Counted from the stretch's first letter, positions 43,901-53,624 are shown. The stretch is DNA of 64,000 bases from Bedellia somnulentella (GCA_963576735.1 OY755188.1:16728323-16792322), one strand, 5' to 3'. Notes: generated by a model from the letters alone, not told the origin. Numbers and translations: made by a program.

Positions 43901-44639
43901 TTTCTAACGATAACTTATAGTCATCCCAATTTGCTGATTCCAGTCTATACTGCAAAAGGGGAGCTAAATTTGGAAGAGTAGGAATAGTTATTGAAGAGGA
44001 GATAATAATAGGGAAGTGATCACTTCCACACGAATTGGATAAAACTGACCAATTGAAAGATCTAGCCACAGATGGGGATGAAATAGTTAAGTCTACAGCA
44101 CTTCTAGGATCTTGGGTAGGTAGCACTCTGCGAGTAGGAGAACCATCATTCATAATGCAAATGTCCAATGTATCGCAAAACTCTAAGATAAGAGGAGAAA
44201 AACTATCAGTATGATGACAACCCCACATAGTGTGATGACAGTTGAGATCACCCATGACAATCATGGGATGAGGAATAGAAGAGAGAATAGAAGAAAGTTC
44301 AAGAATAATAGAAGATGAAGGATGAGGAATATAAACTGATAAAATGGAGTAGTCTAGAATTTTGACCGCAGTAATATAAATATTAGACACTGAGGGAGGT
44401 AGAGCAATTTGGGAAAAAGATATATCCCGTCTTATAAGAAGAGCACTACCGCCACCCCTAACATCCCTGTCATCCCGGAGGCAAGCATAGCCAGGCACCC
44501 TGAAAAGGGAATCCTTAACTAGCCATGTCTCCGAGAGGGCAATGATGGCAGGATCAAACTTTTTTAATAAATAAAGAAGTTCGGATTTTTTAGCTCTAAC
44601 ACTCTGGCAGTTCCATTGAAGAATGGTTAGTTTGGCCAT
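40941..44639 (-). CDS. I-clade LINE ORF2: AP-endonuclease, RT, RNase H, CCHC
   Basis: 1232-residue polyprotein. Endonuclease 1-220: LQWNCQS (Asn 10), SETW (Glu 37), MGDLNCHH (Asp 131, Asn 133), SDHFP (206-210). RT about 430-760: YRPIALSSVLLKVTEHLI, FLDILSAYD (Asp 568), KGLPQGSVLSPLLYN, YADD (658-661). RNase H about 944-1075: YTDAS (Asp 950), GESVAILEA (Glu 986), LSDCLSSL (Asp 1010), SHCGISGNELADNYA (Asp 1067). C-terminal CxC-x8-H-x4-C knuckle at 1169-1185. The length and domain set are those of a complete I-group ORF2. The ATG at 44639 starts the endonuclease directly at its first strand. Confidence 0.95.
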   Translation of the reverse strand: MAKLTILQWNCQSVRAKKSELLYLLKKFDPAIIALSETWLVKDSLFRVPGYACLRDDRDVRGGGSALLIRRDISFSQIALPPSVSNIYITAVKILDYSILSVYIPHPSSSIILELSSILSSIPHPMIVMGDLNCHHTMWGCHHTDSFSPLILEFCDTLDICIMNDGSPTRRVLPTQDPRSAVDLTISSPSVARSFNWSVLSNSCGSDHFPIIISSSITIPTLPNLAPLLQYRLESANWDDYKLSLENKLSAFPVLSQNNVKDCYTFFVNAMIFSADNNFPKKKPLANHHSSPAWWDRECSEIIRVRRNAEINYNLDMTTENFLLYQEAAARCRKTLKNKKRQSWKSFCQSLHPRTPAAVVWKQIKRFRSALTSGPYNYTSNCFSWLESFIDRLAPPMVPSKHMLQYNLLSITSTNDLDRPFSADELECAMKGLVDSSPGEDGIPYSFLVNSGHKAKHFFLDIINIFFSTGVIPDTWRSQIIIPVLKYGKPSSSASSYRPIALSSVLLKVTEHLIKNRLEWFVENQGLIAKSQFGFRKGMSTMDNLSIIITDIRSSYAKKEYVVAVFLDILSAYDNVLLPLLRQILLDLNVPVKLTHFIFNLLTSRSISIRSQSSSSPSPARLVWKGLPQGSVLSPLLYNLYTSLLEYSVTSFCNILQYADDICLYVSAKDISVAEQRINRALDYLDSWLSEHGLSVSAPKSKSIIFTRKYNVPSVCIKVNDVVIPTVDNVKFLGVILDSRLSGNAHINYIVEKCEKSINVIRCLSGVWWGSHPFTQKLLYNAIVRSHFDYGLFLLCPCSKLALEKINKLQSKCLRIILGAMKSSPINAMQVECAECPLSIRRQYLCDRFLFKVAQSSSHPLMDKLRILNSLNTSDREFPLLRSYNFLQNLQNPISQYSTNPLFLIPYEALIFQPNILFNLGIHKDLPDPNKSLRSCISETMLDRLEIYTDASKLDNSLVGAAAWIPKYKIILSQKCPAESSVFTGESVAILEAIKFCTSHNIQKALILSDCLSSLQAITSNPFRSKNKFPIILEIKNHLFTCHSKKIDIIIGWIPSHCGISGNELADNYAKLAISSGCIDYSIIHSHDLCSLARPRMFESWKLLWLQSKSLKGKYYGDIQGDEIPSRPWFFKCKSADKWVASTICRLRLGHSCTPVHLAKIRIRDSSICECGLDEGTVDHIFFACPNLSFSLYDVLPPFIPLPTNFKCLLCFVYTPFIKTLCHFIKVHNIKL

Positions 44640-46023
44640 TATTGTTGATACAGAGGTTAAGTTTATTCAGTAAAGCAGCAACGTTTTCCGGTAAACAGTC
44701 ATTATATTTTGATATGATATTTATAAGGGCCGAAGCCAAAAGTTCAATTAAATTATCATTTGGAGAAATAGAATCATGCCGAGACGCCAAAAGAGCGCAC
44801 CCATTTTGAAGTGATGAAGGTTCTGGTCTGATAATTTCAGAATGAGCAATTCTGTCATAACCTTTACCAGAGTATGTATGAGGTTTTGGAGACTTATATA
44901 TAGTTTTTTTATACGAAACTGGTTGTTGGACTGGAGAAGTAGAAGAATGTGAATAATTAAATTGATTTGGGGCAGTAAATAGTTCAGAGGCCACGTCAGC
45001 GTAAGAACGTCTTACAGGAGGAAAACGAGAAGAGGCATCTGAGTATGATATAGAGTCCTGAGACATTACCAATTTTATTGATTTTTGTCGGGAAAATTCC
45101 GGACAACGTTTATCAGTAGCGAAGTGTTTACCTGAACAGAATAAGCAAGTCGAGTTTTCAATAGTAATGTCACAATTACAGCCATTGTGAGATTGTGAAC
45201 ATTTATAACACCTAGATTTAGAACGGCATTGATTTTGAACATGTCCAAATCTGCAGCAGTTAAGACACTGAATGGTTGGGAGGAGATAAGTCTCCACTCG
45301 AAGAGAATTATTATAAGAATATATATACTGGGGGAGATTTTGACCTTGGAATGTCAAAACCACCGATTGAGTTGGTAGCCATTTAGGTGAATTAGCATCA
45401 TCAAGAGATTTTCGGCTGAGTCTGCGAGCTTTGAGAATTTTTCCACAATTATTTGGAAGCTCAATGGAGTTAACTAATTCTTCCATTGACCAATCAACGG
45501 GGACCCCTTTTATTATGCCCATTCGAGAAACATTATAAGTTGGAATAGAGCATTTGAATTTGGCTAAGGAAATGAGTTGGCAAGATGCAAAATCGTTAGC
45601 AGCTAAAGCAGAGTTAAATTCAACCGAAATACGGTTTCTTCCAATCTTTTTCAAACCATCTTTAATAATATTTTTGGTCAGGTTCGATTTATGTAAGAAT
45701 TGACCAAATTTTAAAGGTCTGATAGATAACCCAGCTGCTGGGTCAGGCTCTTCGCGAAAAACGTGAACAATAAAGGGACCCTTATCATCATTGGTGTACT
45801 CCTTTAACCCATTGGCAAACGCTTCATCCACATAAACCGTTTGGATGGAAGCGGAAGCCACCTCAGAATTCACAATAATCTTTTTTGAAATTATATTGTC
45901 ATTATTAATTGAAAATGGACGTTTACGAGCTTCACTTGAAAATACAGGAGGCGAGCTATATATATCCATCTCCTCAGGAGGAGGATCTGGAGGGCGAGGG
46001 GGACTAGGTGAATCTATACTCAT
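44596..46023 (-). CDS. I-clade LINE ORF1 (Gag-like, zinc-knuckle protein)
   Basis: 475-residue RNA-binding protein that packages the LINE RNA. Pro-rich acidic N-terminus (PPRPPDPPPEEMD), a central part with FIVHVFREEPDPAAGLSIRP, KFGQFLHKS and GIIKGVPVDWSMEELVNSIE typical of insect LINE Gag proteins, then Cys/His knuckles: CLNCCRFGHVQNQC, CYKCSQSHNGCNC and CLFCSGKHFATDKRC. The C-terminal part is Ser-rich with RRSYADVAS. ATG at 46023 is the first in frame after the 5' UTR. The last 44 bases overlap the start of ORF2 in another frame, so ORF2 is probably made by re-initiation or frameshift. Confidence 0.92.
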   Translation of the reverse strand: MSIDSPSPPRPPDPPPEEMDIYSSPPVFSSEARKRPFSINNDNIISKKIIVNSEVASASIQTVYVDEAFANGLKEYTNDDKGPFIVHVFREEPDPAAGLSIRPLKFGQFLHKSNLTKNIIKDGLKKIGRNRISVEFNSALAANDFASCQLISLAKFKCSIPTYNVSRMGIIKGVPVDWSMEELVNSIELPNNCGKILKARRLSRKSLDDANSPKWLPTQSVVLTFQGQNLPQYIYSYNNSLRVETYLLPTIQCLNCCRFGHVQNQCRSKSRCYKCSQSHNGCNCDITIENSTCLFCSGKHFATDKRCPEFSRQKSIKLVMSQDSISYSDASSRFPPVRRSYADVASELFTAPNQFNYSHSSTSPVQQPVSYKKTIYKSPKPHTYSGKGYDRIAHSEIIRPEPSSLQNGCALLASRHDSISPNDNLIELLASALINIISKYNDCLPENVAALLNKLNLCINNNGQTNHSSMELPEC

Positions 46024-46339
46024 TATATTTACAAGCTAAATGTAAAATAATCAACAACTACAGATAAACTATATTACAGCAATGAATGAACTAGATGAGC
46101 GAATAAATTTAATCAAACAGATAACACGTGTTGTCTAATCACCATCCGCCGGACAATCGAATCCAATCTGGCCGTTTGATTGCAAAAAAGTTATTTTCCG
46201 TTCATTTAGTATGATTTACTGCTGAAAATATTCGTTTTCTTGATTATTTTTCAGAAAATCATAATCAAATTTTCCGAGCGCTTGACAGTTTCATATCCTA
46301 GAGACGATAAATTCCTACAACGATTTTGACATAAAACAT

Positions 46340-46725
46340 GAAAGAAAATAATGGGAGGTTTTCCTTTTTTTCTTTTTTTCTTCTTCCCTGTTCTCAGGAT
46401 AGATGGCGCCAGACTAGCTATGTTACTGGTAGGAACGGAACGTAACGCCGTTTTTCACACTTGGATGTAATGATATCGTAAAACGGAACGTACATAAAAA
46501 CGTTCTGATTTGAAAGTCTAAATTAACATCAGTTTAAGCCAAGATAGCTCAAAAGTAAATAAACAAAGACGGTACTTATATTTTACATTCTTTTTGTTGT
46601 TTTTACTCGCCAAAAAGTTACTCTATGGTGCTGTGACACATGTTTATAACGTTGACATTGGCGAAATTATTGTGTGGCGAAATTGTGTGGTAAGTAACCT
46701 TAGACTAATAATAACACTACGTTTA
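46340..46725 (+). repeat. repeat family G, plus copy
   Basis: ATGGGAGGTTTTCCTTTTTT, CTGTTCTCAGGATAGATGGC, CACACTTGGATGTAATGATA and a short frame (MLFLLAKKLLYGAVTHVYNV, ending at a GTAAGT donor-like site near 46690). It parallels 18505-17990 in reverse and is cut at 46726 by element copy 1. Function of the frame unknown. Confidence 0.6.
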
Positions 46726-46910
46726 TACAGATCCACAATCTTATCTTGGCCGGTAAGGGCGTCGCTGTCTTCGATATTAGTATTGCCAGTAAATAAAAAT
46801 TAACCATTATAAGGGAAATAATTTTACATCATACAGGCTAATTTATGTAGTACAGTATTGAAATGTCTTAATAAAACTAATTATATAATATTCATTTCAT
46901 TAATAACAAG

Positions 46911-47163
46911 CTGCTATGTAGTGTCGGCTTATATTAGCATTACCCCATTTCTGCCGGTGGGTGTACGTAAGAGGCGACTAACGGTATTGGGGCTTTTAAG
47001 AGATTTTTGGGCGATGCGGTTGGAGACCCATCACCAATAACCTTTATTTTACCATCTTTACCCCACTCAACTTTCCAAAAGTGGCTGAGGAGTTTCTAAC
47101 TCCTTAGCTCTGGCTACCCCTTCTAGGGATTTACAGCCGTGAGTATATGTATGTATGTATGTA
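46911..47163 (+). repeat. SINE-A inside element copy 1
   Basis: GCTATGTAGTGTCGGCTTAT to ATGTATGTATGTAA. Confidence 0.85.
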
Positions 47164-47605
47164 ATAACTATTATTGTAAGTAAGCAAGTTCGTTTTAATG
47201 TAAGCTAATTATATTTATTTATTTTTGCCCTTGTCTGGTATGTCTACCCGAATGACTGTGTTGCTTATCTTACCTCCCAAATGTTGTCTAGAAGAGATCG
47301 CTTTTAGCGATAACACTGCCAATGGTTCTTCTCTGCAAACTCATTATTTTACACTCAAGGACTTTTTACTTGTGACACTCAGAGTTAATAAGTGGGTAAC
47401 TACATAAAATCATTTTTTTAATCCTGTAAATCAGAGGCTTACCTTGTCGTGTACTGTCTTTTACATTTCATATTCACACATAGATCCCCCAAAAAGGTGG
47501 CACAGAAAAAATAACTCTAAACATCAGATATAGTTTGGGTCATTCATTTTGCTGGGTCAGTGAATTTACGGGCACTTTTTTATTGCTGTTAACAACCTTG
47601 TTACA

Positions 47606-47970
47606 TATAACATAACATAACATAAACGTTTACGCCGAATACCCCCGAAGGGGTTTGGCAGAGGTACTAATACTTCTGAACATCACGTGACTTTGTCACC
47701 TGGTGTTCAGAGTACCCACGCTTTGCATTAACAGTATACTCATGTGATAGGGGGCAGGCCTATCGCCGTTTTCCACGAATACACTGTCACACAACTAAGT
47801 ACAACTCAGCCATGTGGGTTTCCTCACGATTTTTCCCTCACCGTTAACAACCGTGATAAATTAACCACACATATGACTTTAGAAAAGACAAATTGGTGTA
47901 GGCCCGATTCGGGATTTGAACACTAGTCGCTTGCACGTTAACCGGTGTTCTACCCATTAAGCTATCACGT
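47606..47970 (-). repeat. SINE-B inside element copy 1
   Basis: Tail AACATAACATAAACGTTTAC at the left, tRNA-like head CTACCCATTAAGCTATCACG at the right. The orthologous insertion is at 53268-53624 in copy 2. Confidence 0.85.
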
Positions 47971-48456
47971 AGTATTTGCCTTGTATTTTTATATGTCAGA
48001 CAGTTATGACTTAAGAAATGACACATTGGTACATCCCCGCATTAGGATTAGAACCCACGCATCAGTGTATACGAAGTGAAATCTTATTCAGGAGCATTTC
48101 CCCACTTCCCGTAACCCGCACCGCATGACTATCGATGCGCGCACAACTTTTCGGACGGTGTTAGCCTACTTAGATAAAATTTAACAATATAAATAATAAT
48201 TTTCATGAATTTTCATCTTGAATACTGGAAATAAAAGCGTTTATCAATAAGCAAAGATACATCATAAAAATAATTGTCTTTGAAAAAAAGTTTCCACTAC
48301 AAAAAATATTAATGAAAGTGATAATTTATTATATACGTAGGTCACCCTATAATTTTTATTTAGTTAAGAACTAACTGACAATGACAGGCCGAAATTTCAA
48401 AATGGCGACAGTAGTACCAGAGTCGCCGCCGGCCAAGTTATGATTGTGGATCTGTA

Positions 48457-49190
48457 GACAGCTAGCAAGCGTGTCACTGAAAGGGACAGAAAATAAGGTA
48501 CATCCACAATTTAGAGTTGCCAGTCACGATAAAATTTACCCCCTTTTCCTCCATAGGCATTACTCATCTCTTATACTCCCACTTATGTTTACCATATCTT
48601 ACCTACTGTCACAGAGGTCATCCTATTAGCTGCTACATATATAAGGTATCTGGGATCCTATCTATACATATTAGGTTTTTACCTATGAAATTGCCGTTTT
48701 CCATACAAAACTTTGAGTGTTTTAAATTTTTCATACTAACGTTTTTAATAATATTTCAGGTTTGACTTATCCAACTTAAATTAAATTTTACAAGCATTTA
48801 AGGACAACATTAAGCTTGATTTTTACATAATTCAATTTGTTATAGAAATTTAAGAAAATAGAAAAATTACCACATTTAGCTTTAAAACTGACGACACTTG
48901 AAACGACCACTTTTCATGCTTTATTTTCCTTAGTTGAAATAAGACAAATGAAAATTTTTATACATGTAAAATGTTACTTATATCCTCCAATTTCAAATTA
49001 AAATAAGAGAATTGAGAAAACATAAACAATGAAGACGTGAGGCTCAAGATGATAAGCAGAAAAAATACGGCAAATTCATAGGTAAAGACCTATTATAATA
49101 AATCGTCACAACCTCATTTCTGTACATTAAAGATATTGAAGAAAAACTGTAAGGGTGAAAATAAAAACACTTTTGATTATAAAAAGATTT
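48457..49190. other. no gene seen
   Basis: AT-rich sequence between element copy 1 and the P-type fragment. Short open frames here have no recognisable protein content. Confidence 0.35.
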
Positions 49191-49448
49191 TTATTGTCCT
49201 TGAAACAATATCAATTTTGTATGGACATTTCGTACTCTTTGGGGAGGTTCAAACCGTTGTTTGGTGTCATGGTGAATCCGTGTCTCAAAGTAGTGACTTG
49301 CGATTGCTTTAATCAACAAACTCCTATGATTACCTATCAGGGCTTGTGCATCAAAATGATCATTTTCAAAAATCTTAGATGTTGAACATACTTTAAAACA
49401 AGATAGGACCACCTTAGAAATCAAGTTCTTTTCCCGAAAAAATGTCAA
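49191..49448 (-). pseudogene. C-terminal piece of a P-type (THAP) transposase
   Basis: Minus-strand frame: KIFENDHFDAQALIGNHRSL, LIKAIASHYFETRIHHDTKQ, VHTKLILFQGQ and a stop at 49191. The HRSLLIKAI..YF..R.HH..K and TKLxLFQ pattern is what I recall at the extreme C-terminus of insect P-type transposases. It lies downstream of a THAP exon set on the same strand, so the two are probably the ends of one element that lost its catalytic middle. Identification is by memory of the family only. Confidence 0.45.
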
Positions 49449-49485
49449 ACCCTCGTGCGAACGACGCCGATATATTTTTTCAGCC

Positions 49486-50543
49486 TCAGCCAGATAATAG
49501 TCGTTTATCTTGTTCAGAAGCGTGCACTTGCATCGATGGAATTATGCTTTTCTCAATTTCCATTGGGGCAGCGGACGATGATCCCATTGGGTTTAGTAAT
49601 AAAATCTGAATAGAAAAACAAATTTAAAATTACTGGCCATGTGTGGATTGGGCTACGCGCAATATAGGGTTCTATAGTTAAGGCTTAAATAAGTCTGTAT
49701 TGTTCGTTACTCAGCAGTCCCTTCCTTACTGTGTTTCTCCAATACGTAGTTTCATAAACTACTTTAGCCTAGTTGCTGGAGGGCAAACTATAGTACAATA
49801 AAAAAAAATCTTTAAAGCCAAATATTTCGTAAAAGGATCCCTAAATCAAAAATGCTGTAAGTAAACCTGTATTGAAACTTTAGGCAAGCAATAAATAAAT
49901 TCACACTTTTACCTCAACAGGGACAGCTTTTGGGTGTAAGAATGTTTTGCATCCTTTTTTAATCAGTAATGATTTTTCAAAATGTTGGCTACAAATCCTT
50001 GAACTCTTTTTTGGTTCCCAGTCATTCCTTCCAGTAGCTAAAACCCAGAGTTTACGCAATTCTGGTTTATCTGGAAAGCTAAAATGTTGATCCAAATTAA
50101 TGATTTTAAGAACTCAAATTTGATAATCCAAAAAAAAAATTAAAAAAAAATTATGCATGAGGACTCAATCGGTTAATACAACTTACAATTTCCCTTGTTA
50201 ACTTAAGAGGGCAACAGGGTGAATTTTGTAAGGCTCCTCACTCAAGTGCTCTTCAACCCTTTCTTTTTACCCTTTATTAGGGGTAATATTTTTACAAATA
50301 TCTGGCAGCCCTAAACTTTGAGGTTATCTTATTATCAGTTTCTTAATATGCACAAAATAACTTTTTTTGTAATATGAATGTTTTTCTATCTTTACATAAC
50401 AGTTTTTTAAATTATCCCAGCTGATAATTCCTATCAAATAACGTAGGAAAATGTAAATATAACGTTACTTACGAGTGGAAAGACAATCCGGCAATTTTCT
50501 TTTCACTATCGCTTTTGCATTTTAAAACACTACACCGTACCAT
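49486..50543 (-). CDS. small THAP-domain protein, three exons, 118 residues
   Basis: THAP domains are C2CH zinc fingers that bind DNA, found in host regulators and in P-element transposases. Exons on minus: 50543-50473 (MVRCSVLKCKSDSEKKIAGL, donor GTAAGT), 50078-49913 (acceptor TTTTAG; SFPDKPELRKLWVLATGRND, RICSQHFEKSLL, FLHPKAVPVE, donor GTAAAA) and 49605-49486 (acceptor TATTCAG; 39 residues with PMEIEKSIIPSMQVH, then TGA). Phases join exactly. The CxxxxC, CxxH and AVP signatures are all present, so the finger looks intact. No catalytic transposase region follows. It may be a truncated P-type element or a functional stand-alone binder; the intron layout resembles P-type elements. Confidence 0.75.
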
Positions 50544-50544
50544 T

Positions 50545-51342
50545 GTCAAACTGGTAGCTACGTCAGTTCTGAACACTTTTAGCTTAAAACACTCTCAATA
50601 TTTCAAAAAACAAGTGAAAATCGAATGGAGTTTTTGACAAATCGCTTACAAATATCAAAATTTATTTAGCACATAATGTGCTGACCTTGAAAAAACCGGC
50701 ACGCCTTGAGGGACAAAAAATCAATTGCTGTGTCTCTTTCTTTTACAGCGGAACTGTATATTTTCATCTTTTGCTTGTGCGAATGAAAAGGAAGATATCC
50801 AGCAGTCTATACTTTTCTCTGTCTACGTAAGTAACGTAGTTACATCAACGCCATCTACAGAGCTCTAGGAAACTATGTTGTTTTTTTATTTCCCAAAAAG
50901 AAAACCTCTCATTGACTTATTTTAACCTTAATGATTTTTTGATTAAGTTAAAAAAATAAATCTAAATCGAATACATATTCTTTGGCAAACACAAAATTAT
51001 TAGCCATTTATGTCCAAACTAAGACTGTAATAAATATTTACAGGTCTATATGATCTTAAACCAAAGTTTTCAATGCAAATATATGATAAAAAATATCTTG
51101 TGTACTCATCTCATCTCATCTCAAACTCATTATAGTACTACAATTACTGTAAAGTTTACAATTGGGCAAAAATAACAAATACGTGAATTTTTATTAATTT
51201 TAATAGGGCTAGTATGGGATCCGCCATACTAATGTCACGCACACACATTCATTTACGCACACCGTTGTACTTTTTTTTGGTCTCGCCTGTCGTATTTGTA
51301 TTGCCAATTTATATACGTAATTATAGCATAATAAATCTGCGA
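50545..51342. other. upstream region of the THAP gene, no other gene
   Basis: Contains AAAACCTCTCATT at 50912-50924, the inverse of the ATGAGAGGTTTT start of repeat family G, which could be the other end of a P-type element starting near 46349. Later part is AT-rich. Confidence 0.3.
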
Positions 51343-51464
51343 ATCTATATATATAAAAGAAAGTAGTGTTAGTAACACTATTTATAACTCAAGAACGGAT
51401 GAACCGATTTGGCTAAAAATTGTTAGAGAGGTAGCTTAGAAGCAGGAAAAGGAAATAGCATATA
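51343..51464 (+). repeat. fragment of a second Helitron-like repeat
   Basis: ATATATATAAAAGAAAGTAG, AACTCAAGAACGGATGAACC and TTAGAGAGGTAGCTTAGAAG, a 5' end familiar from lepidopteran non-autonomous Helitrons; cut at 51465 by the next copy. Confidence 0.5.
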
Positions 51465-52226
51465 CTAGTGGATTGGCCTAGCTTCGCACGGGTAGCGTAG
51501 TTTTAAAAATATCTGAGGTTTCTTCAATCGCTGCTCAACCTTTGTGAAATTTAGCACCACTTATAGCACTCCTGAATAGTTTATCTTTGTGATTGTGAAA
51601 GCGCTTTAATGAACGGTTCAGTATCTCCGACAACAAACCCATGCAAACAAAGAATCAGAATTTTAAACTTTGCATACATCATACATATACTCACGGCTAT
51701 CTTTTCCCGCGCAACCATTACTAAAAAATAATCCAGCATGATTCAGTATTCACGTGCGACGACAGGACGCGATGGCTTATTTCATGTATACCGATTTCTA
51801 TGATTCTTTTTTTATTGAATAGGTAATAATGTAAACTTTTTTAAATAAGAGATAAATGAGAGAACTATAAATGTTAGAGTAAACAAATATAATCAGGATG
51901 CACCGAACTGCTAAGCTATCAGGAGTTACACGTGTTATTGTGAGTCAACCATAAAAGATAGACATATGCTATTGAAGGATATTTTTTAGACAATTTTATG
52001 GCAAATATTTCCGTGATACATGATTTCTATGTAACTGTAACCATTAACGCTGCAGACGCGACGGAAGCTTAAAAAATGGAGTAACTTCTCCCGTTTTCCC
52101 AAAATTTCCCTTCACTACTCTGCTGAAAAGTACTCTATGACCTGCCTAGGAGTATGACGAATAATTCTACCAAGTATCGTTAAAATCCGTCGAGTAGTTT
52201 TTGTTTCCATAAGGAACATACAAACC

Positions 52227-52261
<35 letters not shown>

Positions 52262-52403
52262 GGACGGACAGACAGACAGACAAAAATTTTACTGATTGCA
52301 TTTTTGGCATCAGTATCGATCACTAATCACCCCCTGATAGTTATTTTGAAAATATATTTAATGTACAGAATTGACCTCTCTACAGATTTATTATAAGTAT
52401 AGA
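51465..52403 (-). mobile_element. Helitron, complete non-autonomous copy (939 bp)
   Basis: On minus begins TCTATACTTATAATAAATC at 52403 after an A and ends CTAG at 51465 followed by T. Same family as 32366-33324; its (GTCT)n tract is expanded (52220-52280). The 3' hairpin CCCGTGCGAAGCTAGG lies near the end. Confidence 0.85.
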
Positions 52404-52458
52404 TATCATCATGCTAAATATCGTAGGGAGTAAGCAGTATAAAAACTTTACACCATCC

Positions 52459-52481
52459 GTGCGAAGCCTGGGCGGACCACT
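52459..52481 (+). repeat. orphan Helitron 3' end
   Basis: CCGTGCGAAGCCTGGGCGG followed by ACCACTAG and T: a terminal hairpin and CTAG end with no matching 5' part on plus nearby. Confidence 0.55.
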
Positions 52482-53267
52482 AGTATTTGATAAAATACAT
52501 GCAATTGGCAAATATTTTATTCAAATGTCTTTCTTGTTACAAGACTGTAAAGTTGCTTTACGCAGATTTCTATTTTGTATACCTACTCATTTTGATACGA
52601 TTACATTTAAACTGTATGCCTAGTGCTTTAAGGTATATTTTCCCTAAATGTTCAGATATTTATGATCACCCTGTCTTTGACGAGTTTGAACTTTGACGAG
52701 TTGTGCTTTCAGATATTATTTTCTCTTTGAGTGTTCAGATTTAATTGAAAAACCACTGCTCATATATTTGTGGCGAATTGGGTGTTCAGATCTTATTGAC
52801 CTTATTTACCGTAAAGAATTTATTGAAATTTATTGCTGCTCAGATATATTTGAGTACCTCGGCCGCTCCGATATATCTGATGGCGACTGTATGTAATAAC
52901 TATTATTGTAAATCAACAAGTTCGTTTTAATGTAAGCTAATATTACTTATTTTTATTTTTGCCCTTGTCTGGTATCTTACCTCTCAAATGTTGTCTGGAA
53001 GAGATCGCTTTTAGCGATAACACTGCCAATTGTACATCTCTGCAATTCTGCAAACTGTTTCATTATTTTATACGCAAGGATTTGTTATTTGCGACACTCA
53101 GAGTTAATAAGTGGGTAACTACATAAAAAAAAAATCTGTAAAACCGAGGCTTACCTTGTCGTGTACTGTCTTTTACATTTCATATTCACACAGAGATCCC
53201 CTAAATTCATTTTGCTGGGTCAGTGAATTTATGGGCACTTTTTTATTGCTGTTAACAGCCTTGTAAC

Positions 53268-53624
53268 ATATAACATAACATAAACGTTCACGCCGAATAC
53301 CCCCGAAGGGGTTTGGCAGAGGTACTAATACTTCTGAACATCACGTGACTTTGTCACCTGGTGTTCAGAGTACCCACGTTTTGCATGGACAGTGTACTCA
53401 CGTGATAGGGGGCAGGCCTATCGCCGTTTTGTACGAATACACTGTCACACGACTAAGTACAACTCAGCCATGTGCGTTTCCTCACGATGTTTTCCCTCAC
53501 CGTTAACAACCGTGATAAATTAACCACACATATGTCTTTAGAAAACACAAATTGGTGAAGGCCCGATCCGGGATTTGAACACTAGTCGCTTGCACGTTAA
53601 CTGGTGTTCTACCCATTAAGCTAC
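53268..53624 (-). repeat. SINE-B inside element copy 2
   Basis: Same insertion as 47606-47970; shared by both copies and therefore older than their separation. Confidence 0.85.

Larger units (their letters stand above)
40715..46298 (-). mobile_element. full-length I-clade LINE with 12-bp target duplication, both ORFs open
   Basis: 5584 bp between TAGAGACGATAA at 40703-40714 and the same 12 bp at 46299-46310. On minus: a 275-bp 5' UTR, ORF1 46023-44596, ORF2 44639-40941, a 3' UTR of about 225 bp and a TTGAATTGAATTGAA tail. No stop or frameshift in either frame and all expected catalytic motifs present. Its RNase H domain and two-ORF layout place it with the I group. Looks young and possibly competent. 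Confidence 0.93.
46728..48454. mobile_element. TIR/TA element, copy 1 (1727 bp, least interrupted)
   Basis: Ends CAGATCCACAATC (46728) and GATTGTGGATCTG (48454), TA on both sides (46726-46727, 48455-48456). Interior has SINE-A (46911-47163), a LINE 3'-end-like stretch (about 47190-47405, with AGAGATCGCTTTTAGCGATA), SINE-B (47606-47970) and non-coding sequence. No transposase. Serves as reference for reading copy 2. Confidence 0.85.
39654..52889. mobile_element. long-TIR DNA element (about 280-bp TIRs, TA target) expanded by nested insertions
   Basis: Left TIR 39654-39933 starts CAGTCGCCATCAGATATATC; right TIR 52606-52889 is its inverse with a few differences. TA flanks both ends, and the outer sequence rejoins exactly as in copy 1 of the host element (TATATGTA | TGTAATAACTATT). 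Net of nested insertions (I-clade LINE, element copy 1, THAP/P-type sequences, Helitron) only about 2 kb of non-coding interior remains, and no transposase was recognised. Both arms carry a degenerate 26-bp repeat built around ATCTGARCA. Confidence 0.82.

Noticed and set aside
46594..46803. Host gene exon MLFLLAKKLL...
   Set aside because: Present in a second inverted copy at 18264-18019 with repeat flanks, so it belongs to a dispersed repeat; function unknown.
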